64,000 bases of DNA from Ailurus styani (GCA_002007465.1 LNAC01000032.1:10777313-10841312), one strand, 5' to 3'; shown: positions 11,528 through 23,502, counted from the stretch's first letter. The notes: generated by a model from the letters alone, not told the origin. Program-made: numbers and translations.

Positions 11528-13271
11528 AAACATACACATAACTACTTATTTTTCTATAACACATAAAGGATAAACCAGAAAACAATGAAGTTGGTTACCT
11601 GTAAGGGATGGTAAAGAGATGGAGTAGAAGTGCTGGTATGCTGCAGTTAGTTCATTTCTATTGGCTTTAGGAACTGACTGTTAATTTTTCCAGTTTTGCT
11701 TGTTGGTTGATGTTATAATGGTAGCGTGAGATTAGCCACATGGTAGTGTGACTAATAATTTCCATACCATGAAAATAAGCAAATGTTATAAATTTGGACT
11801 CTTTTCCTCCAGTGGTGTAGCATCCATGGGGTATAAGGGAAGTGAAGGGAGTAGCATGTCTTTGAGTATACTTTTTAAAATACATCATTTGTCTTTTGGA
11901 AGCATGTCAATGTTCCATATATTCAAAAATAAAAATAAATAGATAAGAATGGGAGGCTTAAAAAAAACCCTAAAACTGAAAGTGAATGGAAACAAATGTA
12001 CCATTATATTCTAAGTGAATACTTTAAATCACATTGAAGGGGGAGAAAAAGAATAATCCATGTAACCACAGTATTTGACTACATCAGTCTTGAATAGGAT
12101 GAAGTTGGAGGGGATAGTGAGTGCAAGAATTACAAACAAATTCTGAATTCTTTTTAGGCAGTTGGTTTATCATAGTGGCATGGGTGAAGCAAAAATGAAA
12201 TTATTTTAGATGTATTACACTGAGCAAAAAAGTCAATATTGTGAACCAGGGTTTTCACTTGGAAGAAGGTACATACAAATATGGATTGGGGGAGGTGAAA
12301 AAGGACCTCGTATGATAGATTTGAATTGAAGGTTTGATGTGAACTCATGATTCCTAAAATATACATGTATATGTGTCTCTATGAGTATGTGTGTATATAG
12401 ATACAGACGTAGGTAGTATAGATATATAGATATATATCCCAGCTTGCTAAATAAGCCAAGAAGCAGGGACTGGGCAAAGTAGGTGGAAAATGAACCTGAA
12501 AAAAAAAAAAAAAGATGATGGCATATCATAGGGACATATGAACCAACTTAAAGGGCTCCCTACTGCTAAAAAGAAACACAGGTATTAATTATAAATAGTT
12601 AAAACTGGTATTCATATTTCCATATGGATTATAAATACATAAATAAGTGGATAAATAAGTAGATTAAATAATAAAATGAATTATTGGGGGAGAAAAGAGG
12701 GCTCTTGCTTACAGTAGAATGTTGAGTACTCACTGATAAATGTAGAGAGAATATTCAATTTTATAAAATTAAAATACCACTGAGGTTCAAGGACATCATG
12801 TACCTCTACATATGATACTCTGAGAAAGCTACATCACATATTTAGTATGATGTCCAGAAATGCATAACCTGAATATAATCATGAGGAAGCATCAGAGAAG
12901 TTCCAACTAATGAAGGTTTTATTATACAAAAGTGAGGTGCTATATTCTTCAAGTCACAGAACACAAAGGAAGGTTGTAGAAATGTTCCTATATTAAAGGA
13001 GACTAAAAGTAATATCTGAACCTAGACTAAATTATATACTTGAAGGGGAAAAGTGCAACAGAGGCATTATTAGATCAACTGACAAATTTGGAATATGAAT
13101 AGTTGATTAGATAAAAATATATCATTGATACATTTACTGAAGTTGATAACTGTGCTTCAGATATATAAGAAAGAAATTTGTATTTTTAGTAAAACATACC
13201 AAAATATTAATGGGTAAAGGGCCATGACATATATAACTTTCCATTAAATGGTTCTATATATATGCTGCATG

Positions 13272-13315
13272 TTGTGTGTGTGCGTGTGTGTGTGTGTGTG
13301 TGTGTAGAGAGAGAG
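13272..13315 (+). repeat. (GT)n-(GA)n microsatellite
   Basis: About 17 GT units with one C interruption, followed by six GA units. No retrotransposon tail is recognised beside it. Confidence 0.95.
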
Positions 13316-13580
13316 AGACATACAGGGAGACACAGAGAGGAAGGAATGGATATACTGAAAGAGAAAGAAACAGAGTGTGGGCAGATGAAAAAAGCAAATG
13401 GCATAATGTTAACAATGGGTGAATCTGGGTAAACATTATACATGTTTTCTTAATCATTTTTATTCTTGTAAGTTTTTTCCTGTAAATTTGAAATTAATTC
13501 CAAATAAAAAGTTAAAAAAATATATAATGCTATACTTCGTGAGTTCAGTTATATATATATATTTAATATTAAGTTAAATA

Positions 13581-13620
13581 TTGTAAGCTTACAATAAACT
13601 TATTATAAACTTATAAGTTT
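13581..13620. repeat. AT-rich palindrome cluster
   Basis: Two exact 14-bp palindromes occur within 40 bp: ttgtaagcttacaa at 13581-13594 and aaacttataagttt at 13607-13620. Both are their own reverse complements. The surroundings are strongly AT-rich with further partial repeats of 'taatatt' and 'ttataa'. No element family is recognised. Confidence 0.8.
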
Positions 13621-14125
13621 AATATTATAAGCTAAACCAGATTTACATATCTCTTGAATCTAAGATTTTTTCTTAAGATATTTAATGATATTGTTGAGTT
13701 AATTGAATATATATGTCAAGGAACTTTGTCAATTTGTTTTAATTTTATTACATAAAAGAATCCATGTTAGATCATATAGCTTTTTTATTTATTATCTTAA
13801 CTTGCAGAATAATTTCAATGTGAAGATTGTCCATACATTATCATCTAGAATCTCATCTTGAGATAATTTCCTTCAAAATGTCTATTTGGCTTTGTAAAGT
13901 ACATAATGCATTACTGTATTAATATATGTAAGATTTTACTAAAAGCTATATATTTTGTGTTTTGATAGGTACAAGATCTTAATTCATCTGTATTTTTCAC
14001 TCCATTAAGAAATAAATTAAACTCCAGATGTTATATTAACTAAGATGACAACTTTTAACTCATGAAATATCAAAACATACTATATAGTACCTTTCTCATT
14101 GGCATATTATCCTCTTCTTTACCAG

Positions 14126-14285
14126 AGATTTGTTCCTATCAAATCAATCACTCCAGCTCCTGGCACATATAATGAATCTCGAACTGCTTTCAATTCCTTG
14201 AAGAAAACACCAGCACTGAAAAGTACTCCATTTGGTCAGAGTGCTGCTCGATTCACACAGGACTCCAGGACAGAGGAAATGCCAG
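14126..14285 (+). CDS. STPG2: STPG2-like internal exon 2 of 4 in window
   Basis: This 160-bp exon begins after a CTTCTTTACCAG acceptor and ends before a GTTAGT donor, giving 53 codons plus one base (phase 0 in, phase 1 out). The peptide starts RFVPIKSITPAPGTYNESR, which contains an APGTY-type PG repeat, and continues with AFNSLKK, then STPFGQSAARF, the 'phenylalanine-glycine plus arginine' signature common after the PG turn in this repeat family, and ends TEEMP. The final G completes a glycine codon with the first two bases of the next exon, reconstituting MPGPGFY across the splice. An open frame extending upstream to 14099 is intronic read-through and its ATG is not a start. Phase agreement with both neighbours makes this a solid call. 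Confidence 0.88.
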
Positions 14286-14719
14286 GTTAGTAATTAACCC
14301 ATGTAGTAATATAACTTAATATTCTTGACAAGGTGGATGTACCAAAAAGTATGATTTTTTTGTTCTGTGGTTTGTGTTGTCATTTTAAGTCACATTTTGA
14401 AGTATTGACTATACACTAAACGTAGATAGATTAAAATAATGTATAATTTTAAAAAACATTTCAATTTAACATGTCACATATCTTAATGGTAATTGTCTAT
14501 TGTTTTCCTTTATTCAATAAATTTCCTGATTTCTTTTTAGGGGTGAACATATATATCAACTACATAGTCACTGCCAGTATTTTAACTTGTGAAATGCACT
14601 TTTGTTAAAATTTTATTTTGGGGCTATCCTAAAACATATTCTAGTATTCTCACTGGATATTTTAATATATAGAACTAAGAATCCAGCACAAAAGTAACTT
14701 ATATAAATGTTAACATATA

Positions 14720-15690
14720 GTTATGTGTTGCTGCATAACAATCTTAACAGCTTAAAAACACAGTTTTCTTTTGTATCTTACTATTTTGTCAGATGGCTGA
14801 AAGGCAGAGCTTAGATGAGGCTGTCAATGTATACATAGCTTCAGCATTGCTGCCCCAGGGTATTTGATCTTTTAATTTGGTAGCTCAGGACTCTACAGGA
14901 CATGGCAGGATGGTGCAAGCCTTATTTCCTAATGTCAGAAATCCCACATTCTGTTTCTTAATCAGGTTACTCAGGGCAGCACATATTGAACAGAAGAGCA
15001 TGACACTTTATCTCAATGACATGGGTAGCAAAGAATTTTTGGCCATCTTTAATTTACTATAGACTACCCTCTGCCCACAAAACATTTACAGTTGTCCTAC
15101 ATGCTTTCTCCAGGCCTCCAAAGTCTCATGTAATTATGGTGTAATCTTGAAGTCCAGGATTTTGTTATCTAAGACCTGTATTGCTATAGGTGAAAGTTCT
15201 TGGGTGTAATACTTTAGATTAGCTTCTTGAGTATGACTTCTATCTGTTAGAAGATCTATGAACTAAACACACACATTATCTGCCTCACACATCCCAAAAC
15301 AGCAATGGGAGAAATATAGGATAATCATACTATATGCTCCTATTCAGAAAAAAGAAAACTAGAGGCCCATAATCATCATAAGTCTATAACAACTATGAAA
15401 TCCAACCAGGCACATTTTGTAATTTCCCTGATTAGGGTCCAGTTGGGCTCCCAGGGAATGATTTTCTAAGGTCCTTTGTTCTACCGTTTGGAGTCTTGGT
15501 TCCATCTTTTGAATCATCCCTCCTTTTCTATAAGAAATAGGCTGTGTTTCTGGCTATCTAACTTGCTTACACCAAGTCCCACCCACTGTGTTCTGGCAGG
15601 ACTGCCCTTCTCAGTCAAGACTGCCTCAGTCCCAGAAGATCAGGCCCCTCCCCCCAGAAACCCCTGCCCACACCATATCTCCTGATCAGA
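14720..15690. repeat. Possible LTR-type repeat, unassigned
   Basis: The part from 'gtgttgctgcataacaat' resembles the opening of several old mammalian repeats, and the part from about 15100 ('ccaggcctccaaagtctcat') through 15680 looks like dispersed repeat sequence. I cannot name the family. Small open frames at 14877-15062 and 15476-15685 show no domain. Confidence 0.3.
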
Positions 15691-15699
15691 GAGTTCTGC

Positions 15700-17505
15700 A
15701 GGATTTCAGTTCTGGCAGAGCTGTTATCAGGTCTCATTTCACAAGCAGACCAGAGTGCACCTAGTTAAAACTCACCACATTCAGTCCAGGTACCAAATTC
15801 TACCCACAGCAGGCAAGGAGAACCTCTGCAGACAACTGGTCTGAAGGATAGAGCAGCCAAAACACAGTAGCAGAGAGCACACAGCACAACTGGAGACATT
15901 CCGTGAAGTGCTACACCCTGGGCACTACATGACCTCTTCTTCATAAGGCTATTACTTTCAGGAGCAGGAGACATAACTGGATTTTTTAACAGAGAAGAAG
16001 GCAGAGACTTAGACAAAATTCCAAAACAGAAGAATTTATTCCAAATGAAAGAACAAGATAAGGCCATGGCCAGAGATCTAAGCAAAAACAGATACAAGTA
16101 ACATGCCTGATGGAGAATTTAAAGCAGCAATCATAATGATACTCACTGGGTTTGAGAAAAGAATAGAAGACATTAGGGTCATTCACAATAGGAGAGATAA
16201 AGAGTTTCCCAAACATACAAAAACTAAAGAAGTTCATGGCGACTACACCAAGAAATATTAAAGGGAATGCTTTGAGTGCAAAGGGGAAACCAAAAGTGAC
16301 AAAGATAAGAAAGGACCAGAGAAAATATTCAGAAACAATGACAAAGCAAGTAATAAAATGTCAATAAATACAAATCTACCAATAATTACTTTGTGACTAT
16401 AAATGGATCAAATGCTCCAATCAAAGCCGCAGGGTGTCAGAATCAATAAACAAACAGGATGCATCTATGTGCTGCCTATAAGAAACTTATTTTAGAACAA
16501 AGACACCTGCAAATTGAAAGTGAGGGGGTGGAGAAGTACTTATCACGCAAATGGATGTCAAAAGGAAGCCAGAGAAGCAATATTTATATTGGATAAACTA
16601 TATTTTATTTATTTATTTTAAAGATTTATTTATTCATTTGAGAGAGAGAGTGTGTGAGAGCATGGGGAGGAGGAGCACAGGGAGAAGGAGAGAGAAACTC
16701 AAGCAGATTCCATGCTGATTGCGGAGCCCGACATGGGGCTCGATCTCATGACCCTGAGATCATGACATAAGCCAAAGCCAGAGTTTGATGCTTAACGGAC
16801 TGCACCACCCAGGTGCCCCCAAATTAGACTTTAAAATAAAGACTTTTGAAAGAGACAAAGAAGGGCACTATGTAACTATAAAAGGTTTGATAGAACATGA
16901 TATAATAATTTAAATATTTATGCACCCAACATGGGAGCACCCAAATATATAAAACAATAACAAACATAAAGGAACCAATTGATAATAACATAATAATAGT
17001 AGGGGAATTTTACACCCCACTGACATCAATGGATGGTTCATCTAAATAGAAACTAACAAGGACACCATGACTTTGAATGACACTCTGGACCAGATGGACT
17101 TAACAGATATATTCAGAACATTCTATCCTAGAACAGCAGAATACATATTGTTTGCAAGTGTACATGGAAGGTTCTTCAGAATAGATCACATCTTAGGCAC
17201 ATATTAGGTCACAAAACAGGTCTCAACAAATACAAAAAGATTGAAATCATTTTCTGACCATAACACTATGAAGTCAACCACAAGAAAAAATTTGGAAAGA
17301 CCACAAATACCTGGAGGTTAAACAACATGCTACTAAACACTGAATGGATCAACGAAAAAATCAAAGAAGAAGTAAAAAAAAAGACATGGAAACAAATGAA
17401 ATGAAAGCACAATGGTCTAAAACCTTTGGAATATAGCAGAGGTTGTCCTACGGGATGTGTATACCAATACAGGCTTACCTCAAGAAGCAAGAAAAAAATC
17501 TTAAA
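15700..17505 (+). mobile_element. Older LINE-1 copy, internally deleted, sense strand
   Basis: The first part contains L1 ORF1-upstream/ORF1 start blocks ('acaagataaggccatggcc', 'aacatgcctgatggagaa', 'ggagaatttaaagcagc'). At about 16175-16195 it jumps to the end of ORF1 ('aggagagataaagagtttcc'), so most of ORF1 is missing. It then continues into the ORF2 endonuclease region ('caaatgctccaatcaaag', 'gtaggggaattttacacc', 'agaatagatcacatctta'). No RT domain or 3' UTR follows. All frames are broken. A CAN-SINE interrupts it at 16601-16820. Confidence 0.75.
16601..16820 (-). mobile_element. CAN-SINE, older subfamily, minus strand
   Basis: It has 'aaagatttatttattcattt', a GA/GT block, 'gacatggggctcgatctcat', 'gaccctgagatcatgac' and head 'caccacccaggtgccccc'. 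The long form with 'gagagcatggggaggagg' is the older caniform type. It interrupts an L1; the host sequence resumes with 'attagactttaaaataaa', and only a short near-repeat (aaacta/aaatta) remains as target duplication. Confidence 0.9.
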
Positions 17506-20170
17506 CAAGTAGGCTGTGTTTGCAGTTGGATCTTCTATAGAAGATGAGGGGTATACAGCCACTTTTCATTTTGCACTGTTGTCTCTTTCTTTCCAAGTTT
17601 GTATAATTCCCTTTTAAAAACTTTGTAAGTATCTTGTTGTATTGACTTAGAATCAAATACACTGAACAAAAGCCACATTCAAATGTACTTTGTGGGAAAA
17701 CCCTTGTCTACTTTGGGTGGTCACTTTTGGTCCTGCTGTGTTTCGATACTCTTAGATTCTTAGGAGCATTATTATTTTAGCCAAGAGGGTCAATGACATA
17801 TGGCCTTAAAATTCTTAGGAGCCTTTTCTTTAACTGAAAGATTCTATGACATACCATCTTAAGTCTTTCTGAAGTCTTACAGTTGTACCCTGGATTTGGT
17901 CTTTGATCTGAGGCTATTTCTTGAGACCTTTTTGCTATTGTAGAGATGGGATAAAAAAGAGTTTTACTTTCAAACCCAGAAAATTTTGATTTCTTTCATT
18001 TCTTATAAATTTTCCTTGAAAGCAACAGTTTGAGCTCATCTCTTTCTTTCCATATCTTCTCACATATGGCTAAAAACCACGTAGTTGGCCCTTTGGATAT
18101 TCAGCCTGGAAACTTCCTTAGCTAGAAACTACTTATTTATTAAGTACTTTCTTCATTATCTCAAGCATTAGTTTTGTTAAAATCTCTGCCATTTCATTAT
18201 ACAAGTTGTCTTTTCTCCAGCCTCCAATAACATTTCCTCCTGTCCTTTAAGCCATCACTAACTGTCATTTCTTCATGTCCCTTTCTCTAAGTCTTGAGTT
18301 GTTCCAGCTTCTGACCCCATTGCCTGATCTCAAACTATTGCTATAAGTTTTGTTATGGTAGTTTGTTATGGTAAGTCTCTACTGGTACAAAATTTTTTTA
18401 CTACTCATGCCATTGAGAAGTTGAGTCTTGTTTTCTCCATTCCAATTTTGGTTAGTCTGGTGTCTTTTTTGACCAATAACATGCAGTGGAAGTGATATTT
18501 TAGCACTTCTTAAGCAAAATCATGAGCTTTACAGTATATACTTGGGCCTGTTGAAACAGTTGGTCTTGGAGTCCTGAGCCTCTGTGAAGTCTGAGTATTC
18601 TAAGACTGCAGTTCTGAAGAGGTCATGTGTAGGTGCTTGGTACTACCCCAGCTGAACCTAGCTCAGTAGTATTTCTCATGGATCTGAAATCCATAGTATT
18701 TCTAAATATGAACTTACTGGTCCAACTGACTTAGGATTGGGTCTTGTTTTAAATTTTGTGGTCTACTGTATAATGAATAAAGTATTATAAATCCCCCAAA
18801 GGTTAGTGTATTTGTAAAGGATATAGTTAAATTATCATGACCCCTCCAATCTAATCCTGAATCTTACATATTTTAAGAATTAGTGAGAATGGCCTCATGG
18901 AACTTCAGTTTTTTTTCTGTGTAGATATTAGTGTACAGTAATAAATTGGGTCCATCAATCAGTTCTAGAACATAATTACAGGTTACTTTTAGAAGGTTAT
19001 CTTAAACTCTCTAGCTCTGGGGTTCCTGGGCATTTCTGTACTTACTGACTAGAGAAATAAATGTGAAAAACCTCTAATGTGAGTGAATTACATGATCAGG
19101 ATGGCTTTTCACATCAGATGCTTAAAAAGGTACTACTTGTGTTGTATATACTTTGAGTGAGGTCCCTGTATTTAAGCCTGTAAGCTGTAATGTGTTCTAT
19201 TGTCTTCTCCTGCCAGAATAGAGAAGGATCTCAGATGCTTCTCTTTTAAGTATCTTAAAGGTGGTCCAAATAGTTTTCATTACACTTTCTATTTACCTTA
19301 TCTTTTAAACATTACCAGTGGAGGAATGTTTGAAGATTGCAGAAATAAGACATTAGCATTTATGTTTCTGAGAGTTGACACAAGAGAGATTTTTGAGAAA
19401 TAGATGTTAGAACTGGAATATTTAGAAATTGGGAAGAGTTTATGGGTATCTTCTTTGAGAAAACCCTTCTATTTGACTATGTATGATGATTTGATCACTT
19501 TTAATCCAGAAAGCACCTAAAGTATCTTTAGCCTCATACTACTCAAAGTGCCCATCTGTCAACTGTTTGTTTCCTGCCTACAGCGAGAGAGAAGATTGTA
19601 CCAAAATGTAAATCAACACAATCCTTCCTTTATGGAAAAGACTAGTTACAAAACGCTTAGCAAAATAGTCAATTTACATTTAATTGTAAGCTCCTTTTCT
19701 TATGAATTGTTCTTGGACAAGCAACAGCCCACAGACCACATTTTGAATAACACTGATAAAGTCAATTTTTGTACCTTCAGACAAGGAACTTGCAGCCCAG
19801 AAAAACAAATGAGATCAAAGTTATGTTTTATAATTATTTAGTTGTACAGTTAATTTAGTAGCATTGGTCGATAACATGAGTACAATCAAGTTAAGTGTTC
19901 TTTCAAGTATGTATTGTATTTTATGGATATTGCTGCTCCCTGGAACAGATTTTTTAATATTACTGAATTGTAAAACATATGTACAAATATACAAATATAC
20001 AAGAATATAAATATTTGTTTCAAATATTTTAATGTTTTGATAAAACTTTTTTCAATGGCATAGAAATTTTGTATGATTTTAAATAAAAAAATGTTATTCA
20101 CTCAGGTTGCCACTGTAGAAAATGTTCCTGGTTATAAATATGTCCTGAAAGGTAAAAGGCAAAAATAAAG
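17506..20170. other. Intronic sequence, no element recognised
   Basis: This 2.7 kb stretch is less AT-rich than its surroundings and lacks young repeats. Parts around 17640-18380 look like a decayed dispersed repeat or an old pseudogene, because blocks such as 'gtcaatgacatatggcc' feel familiar, but I could not assign them. Open frames at 19200-19403 and 19548-19841 have no recognisable product. Confidence 0.35.
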
Positions 20171-20177
20171 TAACTGT

Positions 20178-20275
20178 TCTTTCTCTTTCTTTTTCTTTCT
20201 TTCTTTCTCTTCCTTCCTTCCTTCCTTCCTTCCTTCCTTCCTTCCCTCCCTCCCTCCTTCTCTTTTTCTTTCTTT
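20178..20275 (+). repeat. (TTTC)n/(TTCC)n polypyrimidine microsatellite
   Basis: A run of CTTT units passes into about 11 CCTT units, then CCCT units, and back to CTTT. It directly abuts the end of an antisense L1 3' segment, the position of a degenerated A-tail, which probably seeded it. Confidence 0.93.
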
Positions 20276-20835
20276 CTGCTTTATTGAGGTATAATTTACA
20301 CGATAAAGTAATTCATTTTAAGTGTACAGTTTGATGAGTTTTGGTAAATGTATGTAGTCAGGTAACCACCACTACAATTAAGTTTTGGAAATTTCCATCA
20401 TTTAAAAAATGCTCTCTCATTCCCCTCTGCAATTAATCTCTACCCTTTCCAGACTATTGTCTCTGTCACTATGATATTGCATTTTCTGGAATTTCATATA
20501 AATAGGATCATATGTTATTCAGGATTTTGTCTATCTTCTTCCACTTGGTATCATGTTTTTGAGGTTGATTCATATTATTGCATTTATATTTCCTTTTTAT
20601 TGCTGAGTAGTATTCTATTGTTTGGGTATAGCACATTTTTTTTTTTATTATTCACCAGCTGATGGACATTTGGGTTGTTTTCATTTTTCTTGGGAAAATA
20701 CCTAGGAGTAGAATTTCTGAGTCATATACTAAGTATATGTTTAACTTTATAAGAATTTGACCAATTGTTTCTCTAAATGTCATGCCATTTTACATTCCTA
20801 CCAGCAATATATGAGAGTTCTTTCTAAAAAATATT
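20276..20835 (-). mobile_element. Old LINE-1 3' end (L1M type), minus strand
   Basis: Blocks in antisense order: 'ttattgaggtataatttac', 'accaccactacaattaag', 'ttgctgagtagtattcta', 'cagctgatggacatttgg', 'gccattttacattcctac'. This matches the L1M 3' UTR and ORF2 tail. Divergence is high, so it predates the carnivore-specific copies. Confidence 0.75.
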
Positions 20836-20912
20836 ACTTAATTTAAGGTTACTCAGTTTAAAAAAGTTAAAAGCATATTTATTCTTACCTGTGATATTCC
20901 TCATGACTTTAG

Positions 20913-21073
20913 GTCCTGGGTTTTATAATATCTTAAACAGTACTATAATCGACAACTTTAGTAATACCTGCTTGATGAAACAAAAGAAACGTGCATTTGG
21001 TTCTTCAGTTCCTCGAACTCTCTTCCTGGTTCAGAAAGAAGCTTTTACTGCTCCTGGTCCTGCTGATTATCAG
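20913..21073 (+). CDS. STPG2: STPG2-like internal exon 3 of 4 in window
   Basis: This 161-bp exon takes two bases to complete a split glycine codon and then 53 full codons, leaving phase 0 at a CAG|GTAATT donor. With the previous exon it restores an MPGPGFYNIL repeat. It continues with TCLMKQKKRAFGSSVPRT, matching the basic-plus-FG-plus-R pattern after a PG turn, and ends in a fourth repeat, FTAPGPADYQ. The spacing of the two repeats inside the exon (about 45 residues) is like that of other sperm-tail PG-rich proteins. The frame upstream of 20913 is intronic, so the ATG at 20891 is not a start. A CAN-SINE begins about 113 bp after the donor. Confidence 0.9.
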
Positions 21074-21185
21074 GTAATTTGTAAATACCAAAATAATATT
21101 CTTTATATCTAATACCAAGACTTAGGGCTTAAAGAATCACATGTGACATATATACCTCATTATTTTAAGCCATACTATTATTATT

Positions 21186-21224
21186 ATTATTTTTAAAGAT
21201 TTTACTTATTTATTTGAAAGAGTG

Positions 21225-21259
<35 letters not shown>

Positions 21260-21404
21260 ATTGGAAGGAGCACAGGGAGAGGGACAAGCAGACTCTGCAC
21301 TGAGTGTGGAGGCCCAACATGGGGCTCAGTCTTATGACACTGAGGTCAGGACCTGAGCTGAAACTATGAGTCAGATGCTTAACTGACTGAGCCACCCAGG
21401 CACC
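21186..21404 (-). mobile_element. CAN-SINE, older subfamily, minus strand, 113 bp after a coding exon
   Basis: 'aaagattttacttatttatt', a long GA run, 'gagcacagggagagggaca', 'aacatggggctcagtctta', and 'ctgagccacccaggcacc'. A target duplication, aagccatactattattatt, lies at 21167-21185 and from 21405. Placement is close to the exon 3 donor on the opposite strand. Confidence 0.93.
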
Positions 21405-21999
21405 AAGCCATACTATTATTATTGAAATTATTTGTATAATTTATGGCATAAGAATAAACATTAATTTTGTTCATAACTATGTTTGCAATTTCTTTTCAAA
21501 AGATGAATCTTGTTCTTTATTTCTTTGAGGATCTCATATGTACATCTTTAAATACTTACCTTCATTTTAAAATTGCTCCACTAAAAAAAAATAAAATAAA
21601 ATTGTTCCATTATTTTCTGAGGGTAATTTATGTTCCCTTAAATGGTTTTTGTCATTTTATAATTTTTGTGTAGAGGTTTTACCCATCTTTATTAGATGTA
21701 TTCCCTGGTATTTAGTATTTCATGTTTTTTAGTTCTAATGGTACCTTTTAAATATTTTCAGTGCTTAGCTTTCTGCTATTGGTATAAAGAACTATAATAA
21801 TCTTTATTAAAGATTTGCTTTACCAATGATCCATACTTCTTGCTAAATTAAATGATTAATTCTACTAATTTATTATTAGTTTAAAAAAATTTCCTCAAGC
21901 ACAATTATGCCACATGTGAACGTAGTTTATATTTTTTCTCCAAGTGGTTGATCTTTCATATTTTTTTTGTTTTACTGGACTTCTGCACCTCAAAAAAAA

Positions 22000-22735
22000 T
22001 CTCAATAATATTCACAGGATGTAAAAAATACCCAGTATCCAAGAAGATAAAATTCACAGAATGTGGTCCAATAAAAAAATTAGTAGGTTTGCAAAGAAGC
22101 AGGAAATTATAACCTAGAATCAGGAAAATAAAAACAATAGAAAAAGACCAGAAATTACACAGATGATAGAATTAGTAAAGACATTAAGCAGTTATTATAA
22201 CTATATACTACATGTTTAAAAAGGTAAGAGGAAGATCAAACATATTGAGTAGAAAAATGGCACACACACAAAAAAGACACAAATTGAAGTTCTAGAGATA
22301 GCAAATTCATTTTTTAAAAAGTACACTGTCATTAACCATAGATTAGAATGTTCAGAAGAAAAGATTCATGAACCCTAAGACACTGGTAGAAACTATCTGA
22401 AATGAAACACAGTGAGAAAAAGGACAAAAATAGTGAATAAAGTATCAGTGAACTATGAGACAATTTGAAATGGCCTAGTATATATGTAATTAGCATCCTC
22501 GAAGGAAGGGAAAAAGTATGGGGGCATAAAAAATATTTTAGGAAACAATGTCTGAAAATTTCCAAACTTTGATAAGAACTAAAAACCCACTTATCCATGA
22601 AGCTCAACAAGCCTGCAATACAAAAGACATTAAGGAAACTATGCCGAAGCATATTATAACCAAATTGACTAGAATAGTTAAAAAAAAATTCTTAAAAGCA
22701 GTCAGAGAAAAATTAGTTTGTATAAGTTTAGTTTG
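22000..22735 (+). mobile_element. HAL1/L1M-like ORF1 region, degenerate, sense strand
   Basis: The stretch is A-rich with ORF1-like blocks: 'agcagttattataactat', 'gaaaagattcatgaaccc', 'ccaaactttgataagaac', 'gaagctcaacaagcctgc', 'attcttaaaagcagtcag'. These match the 'half-L1' or old L1 ORF1 order from memory. All frames carry stops. Confidence 0.55.
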
Positions 22736-22942
22736 GCAAAAAAAAAAAAAAAAGGTAGCTAAAAAGAACTCTGTACATGTGGGGTAGATGAAGTGGGGAT
22801 AGTAGAGCCACTGAAATGCTGAATTGGATTTGTCCTTCCTATCAGAGAAAATTATTTTCAACCCAGAAGGTGGAACACACATAGTATATAGGAAATTGAA
22901 TCCTAAGATGTTTATGGTGGTAATGTAAGAATACCCTAGTGC

Positions 22943-23028
22943 AGTGAAGTTTTCAAGTCATTTTTGCACAGGGTGCTAATCTTCTCTGTATTGTTCCAGT
23001 TTTAGTATATGTGCTGCCAAGTTATCAC
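22943..23028 (-). pseudogene. U6 snRNA pseudogene
   Basis: On the minus strand the end at 23028 reads into the U6 start, 'ggcagcacatatactaaaa', then 'gaacaatacagagaag', 'attagca', and the 3' stem region up to 'tcact'. Compared with U6 it has scattered substitutions, a short deletion after 'attagca' and no upstream PSE or TATA, so it is a dispersed pseudogene and not a working snRNA gene. The direct repeat ctagtgc at 22936-22942 and 23030-23036 may be its target duplication, which suggests L1-mediated insertion. Confidence 0.85.
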
Positions 23029-23502
23029 TCTAGTGCTTTAAATTAGTTAAAAACTTCAGATATAGCTGAAGTTGATCTCATTATAATGCAAGAACAGCTG
23101 TAAATTATCTGTAATCTCTGGGAGTTGCTTAAGATTTGTAGGCACAAAAGAAAAATGGAGTAAATAAAGGTTTTTCTTATTTAAACAAAAATTAAAATTT
23201 CACAGTGAGATTTTTATGAATTCTTATAAAATTTTATTTTATTAATATATATTCTAATGTAGTAAAAAAATGTAACACAGTGCTTACCATCTTGACCATG
23301 TTTAAGTGATGATGTAAGTATATTTGAAATGCATCCTGAATGTTAGTAGTTTTTAGAATATTTTTGTTGTATTTTGTTTAAAATGTACTAGAAGATCGTT
23401 ATTCTAAGTGACCCGATATTTAAATTTAAAAGAATTATTAGAATTATAACTTGCAAGAAATTTTTACAAAGCACTCATTATAATCTTTATTCTCCACTGC
23501 AG

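Larger units (their letters stand above)
8742..14125 (+). other. STPG2: Intron (5,384 bp) of the STPG2-like gene
   Basis: The interval runs from the GTAATG donor to the CTTCTTTACCAG acceptor. It contains a GT microsatellite, a CAN-SINE, a MER5-like fragment, a twin-primed L1 and a second GT microsatellite. Segments outside those features, mainly 8742-9637 and 11528-13271, show no recognised element. Phase 0 on both sides supports direct splicing of the flanking exons. Confidence 0.8.
14286..20912 (+). other. STPG2: Intron (6,627 bp) of the STPG2-like gene
   Basis: The interval lies between a GTTAGT donor and a 'cctcatgactttag' acceptor, phase 1. It holds a deleted L1, a CAN-SINE, a TTCC microsatellite and an old L1 3' end, and a long central part (17506-20170) in which I recognise no repeat. 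Confidence 0.8.

Noticed and set aside
19548..19841. 97-codon + frame preceded by a 'tttcctgcctacag' acceptor-like site
   Set aside because: Exons 2 and 3 already join in phase 1 across this intron to rebuild a PG repeat, so an exon here would break the frame unless alternative; no donor or domain supports it.
22943..23028. Functional U6 snRNA gene
   Set aside because: Internal deletion and several substitutions relative to U6, and no snRNA promoter elements at the upstream (right) side.
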